Program-made: the position numbers and the translations under genes
Notes under the pieces: generated by a model
What the model saw: only the letters and a program-made list of their open reading frames with translations
Databases searched by the model: none
What the model was told of the DNA's origin: nothing
Part shown: in pieces, positions 1 through 6,567 of the stretch
Position numbering within the stretch: the stretch's first letter is position 1
How the letters are laid out: each line of letters opens with the position of its first letter
Assembly (NCBI GenBank): GCA_043775075.1
Contig: JAYVSS010000179.1
Coordinates: 1-11,294 of the forward strand
Length of the DNA: 11,294 nt
Source of the DNA: JANLQX01 sp043775075
GTDB lineage: Bacteria > Actinomycetota > Acidimicrobiia > Acidimicrobiales > JANYDT01
Direction of reading: 5' to 3'

Positions 1-2
1 CT

Positions 3-194
3 GATTTGCAATCCGCGCTCGATGCCAACGCCGCGGCCGCGGACTTCTTCCTCCGACTATCCAGTCAGAATCGGTTCGCCATCCTGTTTCGTATCGGCAA
101 CGTGAAGCGGGCTGAAACGCGGGCGGCGAAGATCACGACGTTCGTCGGCATGCTCGAGCGCGGCGAAACCATTCATCGGCAAACGCGCCCGTAA
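3..194 (+). CDS. YdeI/OmpD-associated family protein, 3' end only
   Basis: The reading frame is open to the left edge, so the true start lies outside the window and only about 63 C-terminal residues are seen. The fragment has the pattern of the C-terminus of the YdeI/OmpD-associated (bacteriocin-protection) family: an aromatic FF followed by LS and an arginine in the first helix, then a helix with the family-typical order AxxxETRAAKI, then a last helix ending in LERGE. The family is linked by name to resistance to peptides and bacteriocins, but its biochemical role is unsettled. The gene ends with TAA at 192-194, 73 bases before the next start. Assignment rests on pattern memory over a short piece, so the family is likely and the function open. 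Confidence 0.62.
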   Translation, partial: DLQSALDANAAAADFFLRLSSQNRFAILFRIGNVKRAETRAAKITTFVGMLERGETIHRQTRP

Positions 195-211
195 CCCGCC
201 GGCCCGCCCAC

Positions 212-239
212 CTCGCTGGTCGGCTTCCGCTCAAGCGAG
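212..239. repeat. Short inverted repeat between the first two genes
   Basis: CTCGCT at 212-217 is matched by AGCGAG at 234-239, a perfect 6-base stem with a 16-base loop. It lies just after the YdeI-like gene and before the PPOX gene. No run of T follows, so it is not a classic terminator; it may be part of a regulatory region or chance. Confidence 0.25.
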
Positions 240-246
240 TGCTGCC

Positions 247-258
247 CTACGCGCGTAG
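247..258. promoter_or_regulatory. Perfect 12-base palindrome, candidate operator
   Basis: CTACGCGCGTAG is a perfect self-complementary 12-mer. Its last three bases are the first three of the proposed -10 hexamer TAGTTT at 256-261, and it ends 9 bases before the GTG start of the PPOX gene. A dimeric regulator bound here would block that promoter. Alternatively it could form a 4-bp stem with a CGCG loop followed by TTTGTT, a poor terminator for the upstream gene. The palindrome is seen directly; its role is inferred. Confidence 0.4.
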
Positions 259-261
259 TTT
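256..261 (+). promoter_or_regulatory. Candidate -10 element for a leaderless PPOX-aacS transcript
   Basis: TAGTTT fits TANNNT and is followed by exactly 6 bases (GTTGCG) and then the GTG start codon at 268, so transcription would begin at or next to the start codon. No Shine-Dalgarno sequence is present ahead of the GTG. No convincing -35 element is seen about 17 bases upstream. The same arrangement recurs before two other genes in the window. Confidence 0.45.
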
Positions 262-267
262 GTTGCG

Positions 268-684
268 GTGCAACTCACTCAGGATCTCGACGCTCTTCAT
301 CCGGACACACTGCCGTTTCTCGCCGAGTTTCATGTCGGCCTCCTTTCGACCAACCGGCCGAACGGCACGCTCCACGTGGTTGCCGTGGGCTTCACCTTCG
401 ACCCGCAAACGCGACTGGCGTGGTCGATTGCTGGGCGTGACTCCGTCAAGGTTCGCAACATTGCCGCCGGGAGTCGTGGGGCACTCAGTCAGGTCGAGGG
501 GAGCAGATGGCTGACCCTCGAAGGGGCGGCGCGGATCGTCGAGGACCCCGAAGGCATCGAGGAAGCGCATTGCCGCTACCGGGTTCGCTATCCGGGTCAT
601 GGGACCACTGATCTGGCGCAGGTCGGGATCGTGATCGAAGTCGAGCAGCTTATGGGTATCCCGATGCGGCGGCCCGGAGCATGA
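268..684 (+). CDS. PPOX-class (split-barrel) probable F420- or flavin-dependent oxidoreductase
   Basis: This 138-residue protein has the pattern of the pyridoxamine-phosphate-oxidase-like split-barrel family, in the small actinobacterial branch often linked to cofactor F420. Visible marks are the N-terminal strand pair around residues 21-46 (VGLLSTNRPNGTLHVVAVGF), the segment KVRNI at 61-65, where relatives usually have KxRNL, and WLTLEGAARI at 81-90. Length is normal for the family. An in-frame stop at 256-258 leaves the GTG at 268 as the only start able to keep the N-terminal helix, and there is no Shine-Dalgarno site. The stop codon overlaps the start of the acetoacetyl-CoA synthetase gene by 4 bases (ATGA), implying co-transcription and translational coupling. 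Substrate and choice between F420, FMN or heme cannot be told from sequence by eye. Confidence 0.8.
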   Translation: MQLTQDLDALHPDTLPFLAEFHVGLLSTNRPNGTLHVVAVGFTFDPQTRLAWSIAGRDSVKVRNIAAGSRGALSQVEGSRWLTLEGAARIVEDPEGIEEAHCRYRVRYPGHGTTDLAQVGIVIEVEQLMGIPMRRPGA

Positions 685-2627
685 GCGCGTCGGCCCCGGC
701 CCCGCTGTGGACCCCAACAGCTGAACGGATTGATGCCAGCAACCTCACTCGATTCGCCAGAGCGGTTGGTCGCGATGGTCGCTCCTATGAAGACCTCCAT
801 GCATGGTCGGTCGAGCAATCCGGTGACTTTTGGGCCGCCGTCTGGGACTTCACCGGGGTCGTCGGTTCCCGTGGTGAGCGGTCTCTGGAACAGGGTGCGT
901 CGATGCGCTTTGATCGGTTCTTTCCCGATGCCTCGCTGAACGTGGCGGACACGTTTCTCCGGTGGACAGGTTTCCAGGACGCGCTGGTTGCTGTGGACGA
1001 GCGTGGCGGTCGGCGGGTACTCAGCCGTGACGACCTACGGGTATCCGTTGCCGCCACGGCCGCCGCGCTGCGGGCCGACGGCGTCACCGTGGGCGACCGA
1101 GTGGTCGCTTGGCTACCGAACATTCCCGAGACGTTGATCGTCATGCTTGCGGCCGCATCGATCGGCGCCGTTTTCTCCTCCACCTCGCCCGACTTTGGGG
1201 TAACCGGTGTGGTCGATCGGTTCGGTCAAATCGAACCATCAGTTCTGGTGGCCTGCGATGGATATATCTACGGAGGGAAGCGTTTCGAACTCGCCGACCG
1301 TCTTTCGGAAATCACCAGCGCGCTTCCTACATTGCGGCGCACCGTGGTCGTTCCTCACCTCGGTGACGTTCCTTTGGCCGACGGAACGTTGTCGTTCGCC
1401 GACTGGATCGGGCCATTCGCCGATTCGTCCTTCGAGACGATCGCGCTCCCGTTTGATCATCCCTGGTATGTGCTGTTCTCGTCGGGCACCACGGGGAAAC
1501 CGAAGTGCATTGTGCACCGTGCTGGCGGTGTGCTGATCAAGCATCTGCAAGAGCATCAGCTCCAATGCGATATCCGTCCGGGTGACCGGGTGATGTACTT
1601 CACCACCGCTGGGTGGATGATGTGGAACTGGTTGGCGTCGGTCCTCGCCAGCGGGGCCACGGCGGTGCTCTACGACGGCTCCCCGTTTTCGCCAACTGGA
1701 GACGTGCTGTTCGATCTCGCTGATGCCGAGCAGGTCACCTTGCTCGGGGTGTCGGCCAAGTTCCTGGACTCCTGCGCCAAGGCCGGGGTGGCCCCGATGG
1801 ACCGGGTTCTGTTGGCGTCGCTGCGCACCATTTGCTCTACGGGTTCTCCGCTTTCGCCCGAAGGTTTTCGCTATGTGTACGAACGAGTAAAGGCCGATGT
1901 CCACCTGGCGTCGATCTCCGGCGGGACCGACCTGTGCGCCTGCTTCGTCGGTGGCGACCCCACCGGTCCGGTGTGGTCCGGGGAGATTCAACGGCCGGGA
2001 CTGGGCATGGCGGTCGATGTCTGGGGCCCATCCGGTGCGTCGTTGTCGCCATCGGAAGGCGCGGGGGAACTCGTATGCACACGAAGCTTTCCTTCCATGC
2101 CACTCGGATTCTGGGGCGATGACGACGGCTCGCGCTATCGCGTCGCGTACTACGAGCGGTTCGCCGACGTGTGGGCCCAGGGCGACTTTGCGTCGTGGAC
2201 TGAGCATGGCGGCGTGGTGGTCCATGGGCGTTCGGACACCACGCTCAATCCGGGTGGCGTCCGAATCGGAACGGCCGAGATCTATCGGGTCGTTGAGCAG
2301 CTGCCGCAGGTGATCGAGGCCCTGGTCTTCGGTCAGCAGTGGGAAAGCGATACCCGCATTGTCTTGTTGGTGCGCCTGGCCGATGGGGTTGTCCTCGACG
2401 ATGCTCTGCGCGCAGATATTCGTGCCCGCATCCGGTCAGCGGCCACACCCCGGCACGTCCCCGCAGTAATTGCCGCGGTCGACGACCTGCCCCGCACGCG
2501 ATCAAACAAGCTGGTGGAACTGGCGGTGTCCGACGTGGTGCATGGGCGACCGATTCGCAATACCGAAGCTCTGGCCAACCCCGAGGCCCTCACCGCTATC
2601 GCCGCCCTCCCTGAACTCCGTCGATAG
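681..2627 (+). CDS. aacS: Acetoacetyl-CoA synthetase
   Basis: This 648-residue protein belongs to the ANL adenylate-forming superfamily and most resembles acetoacetyl-CoA synthetase, which makes acetoacetyl-CoA from acetoacetate, ATP and CoA in the cytoplasm. The N-terminal segment around residues 38-52 (DLHAWSVEQSGDFWAAV) is typical of acetyl/acetoacetyl-CoA synthetases. The phosphate-binding loop is SSGTTGKPK at 267-275; TTAGWMMWNWLAS follows at 308-320; the A5 motif SGGTD is at 413-417; GD of A7 is at 501-502; the hinge region GRSDTTLNPGG is at 516-526; and the catalytic lysine is K610 in PRTRSNK. Length matches the family (about 650). The start ATG overlaps the PPOX stop, with GGAG only one base ahead of it, so translation probably depends on coupling. 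It would let the cell use acetoacetate as carbon source or for lipid and storage-polymer synthesis. A related medium-length acyl-CoA synthetase is the main alternative. Confidence 0.88.
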   Translation: MSASAPAPLWTPTAERIDASNLTRFARAVGRDGRSYEDLHAWSVEQSGDFWAAVWDFTGVVGSRGERSLEQGASMRFDRFFPDASLNVADTFLRWTGFQDALVAVDERGGRRVLSRDDLRVSVAATAAALRADGVTVGDRVVAWLPNIPETLIVMLAAASIGAVFSSTSPDFGVTGVVDRFGQIEPSVLVACDGYIYGGKRFELADRLSEITSALPTLRRTVVVPHLGDVPLADGTLSFADWIGPFADSSFETIALPFDHPWYVLFSSGTTGKPKCIVHRAGGVLIKHLQEHQLQCDIRPGDRVMYFTTAGWMMWNWLASVLASGATAVLYDGSPFSPTGDVLFDLADAEQVTLLGVSAKFLDSCAKAGVAPMDRVLLASLRTICSTGSPLSPEGFRYVYERVKADVHLASISGGTDLCACFVGGDPTGPVWSGEIQRPGLGMAVDVWGPSGASLSPSEGAGELVCTRSFPSMPLGFWGDDDGSRYRVAYYERFADVWAQGDFASWTEHGGVVVHGRSDTTLNPGGVRIGTAEIYRVVEQLPQVIEALVFGQQWESDTRIVLLVRLADGVVLDDALRADIRARIRSAATPRHVPAVIAAVDDLPRTRSNKLVELAVSDVVHGRPIRNTEALANPEALTAIAALPELRR

Positions 2628-2628
2628 C

Positions 2629-2735
2629 TCGCCCAGGTGTGCCGCTCTGATCGCCCATGTCAGCCGTTTCTGAGCTACAAACGCCGCAAATTGTCCGTCC
2701 TGGGCGATGGCACCGCTCCACTTGGGCGATGGAGC
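2629..2735. repeat. Four TCGCCCA/TGGGCGA copies, two direct and two inverted, at 22-base spacing
   Basis: The 121-base gap between two convergent genes contains TCGCCCA at 2629-2635 and again at 2651-2657, then the inverted form TGGGCGA at 2701-2707 and 2723-2729. Both pairs are spaced exactly 22 bases. The left pair belongs to a longer tandem repeat of 22-23 bases (2629-2650 and 2651-2673) matching at about 18 of 22 positions. The right pair shares the 10-mer TGGGCGATGG. The outer arms TCGCCCAGG (2629-2637) and CCTGGGCGA (2699-2707) could pair, and GCTCCA/TGGAGC (2715-2720, 2730-2735) forms a small hairpin. This may be a bidirectional terminator or a protein-binding array; no T-tract is present. 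Confidence 0.6.
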
Positions 2736-2748
2736 AGAGAAGGTGGCC

Positions 2749-4482
2749 TTACGGCGTGATGAGGGGACCGGCGATGTGCCATGGCCGACCGTCAAGCAGA
2801 TCAGTATTGCGCGACAGCACCTTGTTAGCGGCGTTGACTGGCTGCAGCGTCATCAGGGTGACGCCGGGACCACCGGCCACGTGGACCACATCGGGAACGT
2901 TGATCGAGCCATCGAAGGGCCTCTCGCGTCCTTCGGTCCACAGCGTCATCCCCGCTGGGATAGACGTGAGCATGCCCCCGTCGAAGCCCGGCGCCGCACT
3001 CGCGGCAACGAGGCACACGCGATTCTCCGCTGACCGCTCAAGCAGTCCGAGCGAGACTTCCCACGGCTCGGCGATGGTGATGGGGGCGGCGACGACATGG
3101 CATCCGGCGAGGGCGGCCAGCCGAGCCACTTCCGGCACGACGAGGTCATCGCCGACGATCACCGCGAGGCGACCCCACGGGAGATCCACCGTATCCACCG
3201 ACGAACCGAGGGACGTATGCCAGCCCTCATGGCGAGCGGAGCGATGGAGTTGGTCTTGACGGTGGGCGATGCCTTGGGCTCCAATCACCACGCCCACGTG
3301 GGCCCCGTTTATCGGGACAGACGTGACCACGTGAGCGTCAGCACAGGATGCAGTGATTGCATCGATAAGCGCGCCTACTTCCAAGTGGGTGGCGTCCTCC
3401 TGTTCGACCAAACCGCACAGTTCCGGAAGCACGATGAGCTGCGCCCCGCGGGCGATCGCCGCACGAACCGCCTCGGCCACATGATCAGGTTGGGGACCGG
3501 TCGGTATGGCCGCCGCAGCAACGAGGACGGTTGCTCCGCCCGAAACAGCAGTTCGCTTCTCCGGAGCGTCGCCGAGCCGGGCGTAGAGAGACGGCCGACG
3601 CATCGAAAGGCGGTCCGTCCCGTCTGGCCGTGTTCTTGCGGCCGAGGCGTCGGCGACGTGAATATCGGCCCAGATGATCTCCTCGGAATCTCGCGATGCC
3701 TTGGCCACTACCGTGCCGTCGGGGGCGACGATCTGGCTCTCACCCCCACCGTTGAGCGCCGACGGCGGTACCTTGAGCATTGATGCGACCGCGTCAAGCT
3801 TCTCGACCGGGACGATCGGCCCGACCTTGTTCGCCGCCACCACCCACACGCCATTCTCCGCTGCCCGCACCGGAATATGCAATGACGCTTCGTCGGTGGC
3901 GAACGAATTGAGAGAGTTGAGGAGCAGTTCCGCCCCCTGCACGGCCAGGGCGCGTGCGGGCTCGGTGATGACCCCTTCCATGCACGCATACAATCCCACC
4001 CGCCCGATCGGCAGTGCGAGAATCGGATTGGGTACGGCGGCACGAGTGAAGTACGTGTTCTCGTTCCCCATGAGCACGCTCTTGTCGCTGCGACCGACCA
4101 ATGTGCCATCGGGACCGAACAACAGGTTCGATGTTGTCAAGGGCCCGCCCTGCTCCACATTCATACGTACACTTACGTTGAGCTGCACGTACATCTGATG
4201 GGTAGCGGCGCGCGCAGCCACCACCGAGGCGAAGGGGCCGTCCACGGTGAGAGCTATCTGCCAGGCGTGATCGGCGTCGTCGTACCAGGCGGCGTGATTG
4301 GAGAATTCGGGGAGCACGAAGACCTTGACCCCCGCCGCGGCGGCCTTATCGATTAGCCGTAAACACGCCGCCAGATTGGCTTGCACGTCGGTCCCCGCGC
4401 AGAACTGGCCGGCCCCGACCCGCAGCGACGGGGCCCGGTGCGGATGAGCCGATGTCTGGATGGGGTCTTCGATCGAGGACAT
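2749..4482 (-). CDS. Tandem carbon-nitrogen hydrolase (nitrilase superfamily) with an inactive-looking second domain
   Basis: This 577-residue protein carries two nitrilase-superfamily domains in a row, whereas most members have one of 260-330 residues. Domain 1 (about 19-280) has the full triad: E59 in VLPEF, K134 in SDKSVL and C167 in GLYACMEG, so it should hydrolyse an amide or nitrile. Domain 2 (about 318-560) keeps E354 in VLPEL, but the lysine position is Q409 in HRQDQLH and the cysteine position is G444 in VIVGDDLVVPE, so it is probably not catalytic. The start at 4482 gives MSSIEDP; a longer frame back to 4581 would run into the divergent gene and adds an unrelated-looking extension. 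A TACGAT box lies 6 bases before this ATG. Nitrilase enzymes form dimers and spirals, so domain 2 may replace a partner subunit. The substrate is unknown; the divergent enzyme genes suggest a shared catabolic role. Confidence 0.82.
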   Translation of the reverse strand: MSSIEDPIQTSAHPHRAPSLRVGAGQFCAGTDVQANLAACLRLIDKAAAAGVKVFVLPEFSNHAAWYDDADHAWQIALTVDGPFASVVAARAATHQMYVQLNVSVRMNVEQGGPLTTSNLLFGPDGTLVGRSDKSVLMGNENTYFTRAAVPNPILALPIGRVGLYACMEGVITEPARALAVQGAELLLNSLNSFATDEASLHIPVRAAENGVWVVAANKVGPIVPVEKLDAVASMLKVPPSALNGGGESQIVAPDGTVVAKASRDSEEIIWADIHVADASAARTRPDGTDRLSMRRPSLYARLGDAPEKRTAVSGGATVLVAAAAIPTGPQPDHVAEAVRAAIARGAQLIVLPELCGLVEQEDATHLEVGALIDAITASCADAHVVTSVPINGAHVGVVIGAQGIAHRQDQLHRSARHEGWHTSLGSSVDTVDLPWGRLAVIVGDDLVVPEVARLAALAGCHVVAAPITIAEPWEVSLGLLERSAENRVCLVAASAAPGFDGGMLTSIPAGMTLWTEGRERPFDGSINVPDVVHVAGGPGVTLMTLQPVNAANKVLSRNTDLLDGRPWHIAGPLITP

Positions 4483-4488
4483 GGGGCC

Positions 4489-4494
4489 ATCGTA
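4489..4494 (-). promoter_or_regulatory. Candidate -10 element for a leaderless nitrilase-gene transcript
   Basis: Read on the minus strand, TACGAT is followed by GGCCCC and then the ATG at 4482-4480. The 6-base gap places the transcription start on or beside the start codon. No Shine-Dalgarno sequence is seen before this ATG. No good -35 is visible. This also supports choosing 4482 over the longer start. Confidence 0.45.
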
Positions 4495-4511
4495 GACAGG
4501 AGAGGCACAAC

Positions 4512-4538
4512 GTTCCGCTTGGCGGTACGGTGTTCCGC
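4512..4538. promoter_or_regulatory. Paired GTTCCGC repeats in the divergent promoter region
   Basis: GTTCCGC occurs at 4512-4518 and 4532-4538, 20 bases apart start to start, close to two helical turns. Between them lies the small palindrome CCGCTTGGCGG (4515-4525) and a TANNNT-like box, TACGGT, at 4526-4531 that might serve the plus-strand gene. The location between the divergent nitrilase and racemase-fold genes suits a regulator controlling both. The repeats are seen; the operator role is inferred. Confidence 0.35.
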
Positions 4539-4566
4539 CGACACGAAAGCCCTCGCGCGGGATCCC

Positions 4567-4573
4567 AGGAGAA
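4567..4573 (+). promoter_or_regulatory. Strong ribosome binding site for the racemase-fold gene
   Basis: AGGAGAA lies 6 bases ahead of the ATG at 4580. It is the clearest Shine-Dalgarno sequence in the window and fixes the start of this gene; it contrasts with the leaderless-looking start of the divergent nitrilase gene. Confidence 0.75.
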
Positions 4574-4579
4574 CACCAC

Positions 4580-5326
4580 ATGCCTGACGTGGTTGGTTAT
4601 CGAGCGAAGTTTGCAGCCATCGTTCCGTCGACGAATACCGTCGTGGAACATGACTTCAACATGATGGCGCCGCCGGGCGTCTCGATCCATGCCGGGCGAT
4701 TCATGATTGACCGGCCCGCCCTTTCCAGCGATGAGGAATTCCTCGATCTCATCAACCAGGTACTGACGAACGTCGGGGACGCCGTGGCCAGCGTGAAGAC
4801 GTGCAAACCTGATTATTACGTTATGGGAATGTCCGCCGGAACGTTTTGGAACGGCATTTCCGGTAACCAGGACTTCGAGGCCCGCATTGATGGGTACACC
4901 GGCGGCGTGGGCTGTTCAACCGGAGCAACGGCGTGTCGAGAAGTGCTTAACCGCTATGGTGTGAAGAAGATAAGTGTGCTTACGCCATACCAACCCGTCG
5001 CCGATCGCGAGGTGGCGAATTACTTCACCGAAGCGGGCTTCGATGTGGTGAAGAGCCGCGGCCTGAAGTGTCCGAGCGCCACGGCAATTGCCGAGGTAAC
5101 GGAGCACGAACTCGTGGACGTACTGAACGACATGAACGTGGATGACTGCGAGGCGATTGTGCAGTGCGGCACGAACCTCTCGATGGTGCGTCTGGCGGCC
5201 GAGGCCGAGAAGTTCTTCCGCAAGCCGGTGATCGCCATCAACACGGCGACGCTGTGGCATGCGCTGCGGACCTGTGGCATCACCGATCAGGTGCGCGGAT
5301 TCGGTTCCGTGATGTCGGAGTTCTAG
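4580..5326 (+). CDS. Asp/Glu racemase-superfamily enzyme, maleate isomerase / arylmalonate decarboxylase-like
   Basis: This 248-residue cytosolic protein has the two-lobe Asp/Glu-racemase fold pattern. The N-terminal strand ends in VPSTNT (15-20), as in maleate cis-trans isomerases, where the Asn binds a substrate carboxylate. The first catalytic position, a Cys in racemases and maleate isomerases, falls in MGMSAGTFW (82-90) and appears to be Gly83, which resembles the GTSLS segment of arylmalonate decarboxylase. The second catalytic Cys is present as C196 in IVQCGTNLS, and TPY at 135-137 matches a conserved substrate-binding tyrosine region. Length is normal for both enzymes. With one cysteine left, decarboxylation or another carbanion reaction on a malonate- or maleate-like acid is more likely than maleate isomerisation. 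The gene has a strong ribosome binding site and its stop directly abuts the monooxygenase start. The family is secure; the reaction is not. Confidence 0.78.
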   Translation: MPDVVGYRAKFAAIVPSTNTVVEHDFNMMAPPGVSIHAGRFMIDRPALSSDEEFLDLINQVLTNVGDAVASVKTCKPDYYVMGMSAGTFWNGISGNQDFEARIDGYTGGVGCSTGATACREVLNRYGVKKISVLTPYQPVADREVANYFTEAGFDVVKSRGLKCPSATAIAEVTEHELVDVLNDMNVDDCEAIVQCGTNLSMVRLAAEAEKFFRKPVIAINTATLWHALRTCGITDQVRGFGSVMSEF

Positions 5327-6520
5327 ATGGTTGCGTCACACTCCGAGGTGATCATCGCCGGGGCCGGGCCGGTGGGTTTGAGCGCCGCCCTGGCCCTCGG
5401 TCGCGCCGGTCGGTCGGTGGTGTTGGTGACCGATGGCTCGGGGCTTTCCACCGAGTCGCGGGCGTCAACATTTCATCCGCCCACGCTGGAAATCCTCGAC
5501 GAACTCGGCCTGGCCGACAAAGTACTGGGCCTCGGCTTGGAGGCTCCGGTATTTCAGTTTCGAGATAGGGGAGGCGGGGTCGTCGCCGCCTTCGATATGG
5601 GCGAGCTGGGAGACACGACCAAGTATCCGTTTCGGATTCAGCTACAACAGTCGGAGTACACGCCGCTGGTCATCGAAGCGCTGAAGGCGTATTCCAATGT
5701 GCGCTTAATATTTGATGCTCCCGTTGCCAACGTGACACAGACGGAGGACGCCGTCAGGGTGACCGCTGGTCCGCATACCTTCACGGGCGAGTGGCTTCTT
5801 GGCGCCGACGGAGCGCACTCCAGCGTGCGTCGTTCGATCGACGTTGCTTTCGACGGAACTACCTACGAAGATCGCTATCTCGTGGCTTCCACCACGCATA
5901 ACTTTCGAGAGTCGTTTCCCGACCTCGCCCATGTCAACTACATCGCTGACCCCACCGAGTACCTCGTACTGCTGAACACGCCAAAAGCGTGGCGGGCACT
6001 GTTTCCGATCCGTGATGGGGAGACCGATGCCGAGGCTCAGGAGCCCGCTCGGGTGCAGCGGCGTCTGCAGGGCATCGCCCCCGTGGCCGGAGGTTACGAG
6101 GTGCTGCACACCACCCTTTACAAGGTGCATCAGCGCGTCGCTTCCTCCTATCGGTCGGGTCGAGTGCTGCTGGCCGGTGACGCCGCCCACATCAATAACC
6201 CGCTCGGAGGAATGGGAATGAATTCCGGGGTCCATGATTCCTGGTTCTTCGTCAAAACACTGCTTCGTCAGTGGGCTGGCGAGGCCGGACCGGACGAACT
6301 CGATCGCGTGGCCGCGTGGCGTCGATCGGTCTCCGTCGATCACGTGAAAGCGACCACGCACGGAAACTACGCGCGCCTATCAGCGACCGATCCAGTCGAG
6401 CGGGCGGCTTACCGAGATGACATGATCGCAATCGCCGCTGATCCCGATCGTCGGCGCGCATACCTTCTGCGAACGAGCCTGCTGGAGAGCGTTCGGCAGT
6501 ACGAATCAGTGATTGCGTAG
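5327..6520 (+). CDS. FAD-dependent aromatic-ring-type monooxygenase (group A flavoprotein)
   Basis: This 397-residue protein has the three marks of the para-hydroxybenzoate hydroxylase fold: the dinucleotide-binding GAGPVG at 12-17 near the N-terminus, the DG motif at 161-162 (GADGAHSSVRR) that contacts FAD and NAD(P)H, and the GD motif at 284-285 in LLAGDAAHINNP followed by GGMGMNSG, which binds the FAD ribitol and phosphate. R45 in STESRAST matches the usual FAD-binding arginine. Such enzymes use NAD(P)H and oxygen to hydroxylate, most often, a phenolic or N-heterocyclic ring. Length fits the single-component class. The ATG follows the upstream stop with no gap, and GGAG at 5317-5320 lies 6 bases ahead, so it is translated with the racemase-fold gene and probably acts in the same pathway. 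The substrate cannot be read from sequence. Confidence 0.87.
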   Translation: MVASHSEVIIAGAGPVGLSAALALGRAGRSVVLVTDGSGLSTESRASTFHPPTLEILDELGLADKVLGLGLEAPVFQFRDRGGGVVAAFDMGELGDTTKYPFRIQLQQSEYTPLVIEALKAYSNVRLIFDAPVANVTQTEDAVRVTAGPHTFTGEWLLGADGAHSSVRRSIDVAFDGTTYEDRYLVASTTHNFRESFPDLAHVNYIADPTEYLVLLNTPKAWRALFPIRDGETDAEAQEPARVQRRLQGIAPVAGGYEVLHTTLYKVHQRVASSYRSGRVLLAGDAAHINNPLGGMGMNSGVHDSWFFVKTLLRQWAGEAGPDELDRVAAWRRSVSVDHVKATTHGNYARLSATDPVERAAYRDDMIAIAADPDRRRAYLLRTSLLESVRQYESVIA

Positions 6521-6567
6521 GCGAACGAAGTTCTCCCGACCAGGAGCCGTCTGACAGACTCAACGGC

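Noticed and set aside
1239..2225. A 328-codon open frame on the minus strand inside aacS
   Set aside because: It is antisense to clearly coding ANL motifs, is rich in Arg, His and Gly as expected for a reverse-frame shadow in G+C-rich DNA, and shows no domain pattern.
2657..4198. Plus-strand open frames opposite the nitrilase gene (such as 2657-3259, 3097-3783 and 3674-4198)
   Set aside because: The minus-strand frame carries the catalytic motifs; the opposite frames have no recognisable domains and biased composition.
4483..4581. A 33-residue longer N-terminus for the nitrilase gene, starting at 4581
   Set aside because: It would overlap the ribosome binding site and start of the divergent gene, adds Cys/Arg-rich sequence unlike the family, and a TANNNT box sits 6 bases before the shorter start at 4482.
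4580..6520. Assigning the nicotinate (nic) degradation pathway
   Set aside because: The racemase-fold enzyme lacks the first cysteine of maleate isomerase, and no NicX-type dioxygenase or NicF-type amidase is visible.
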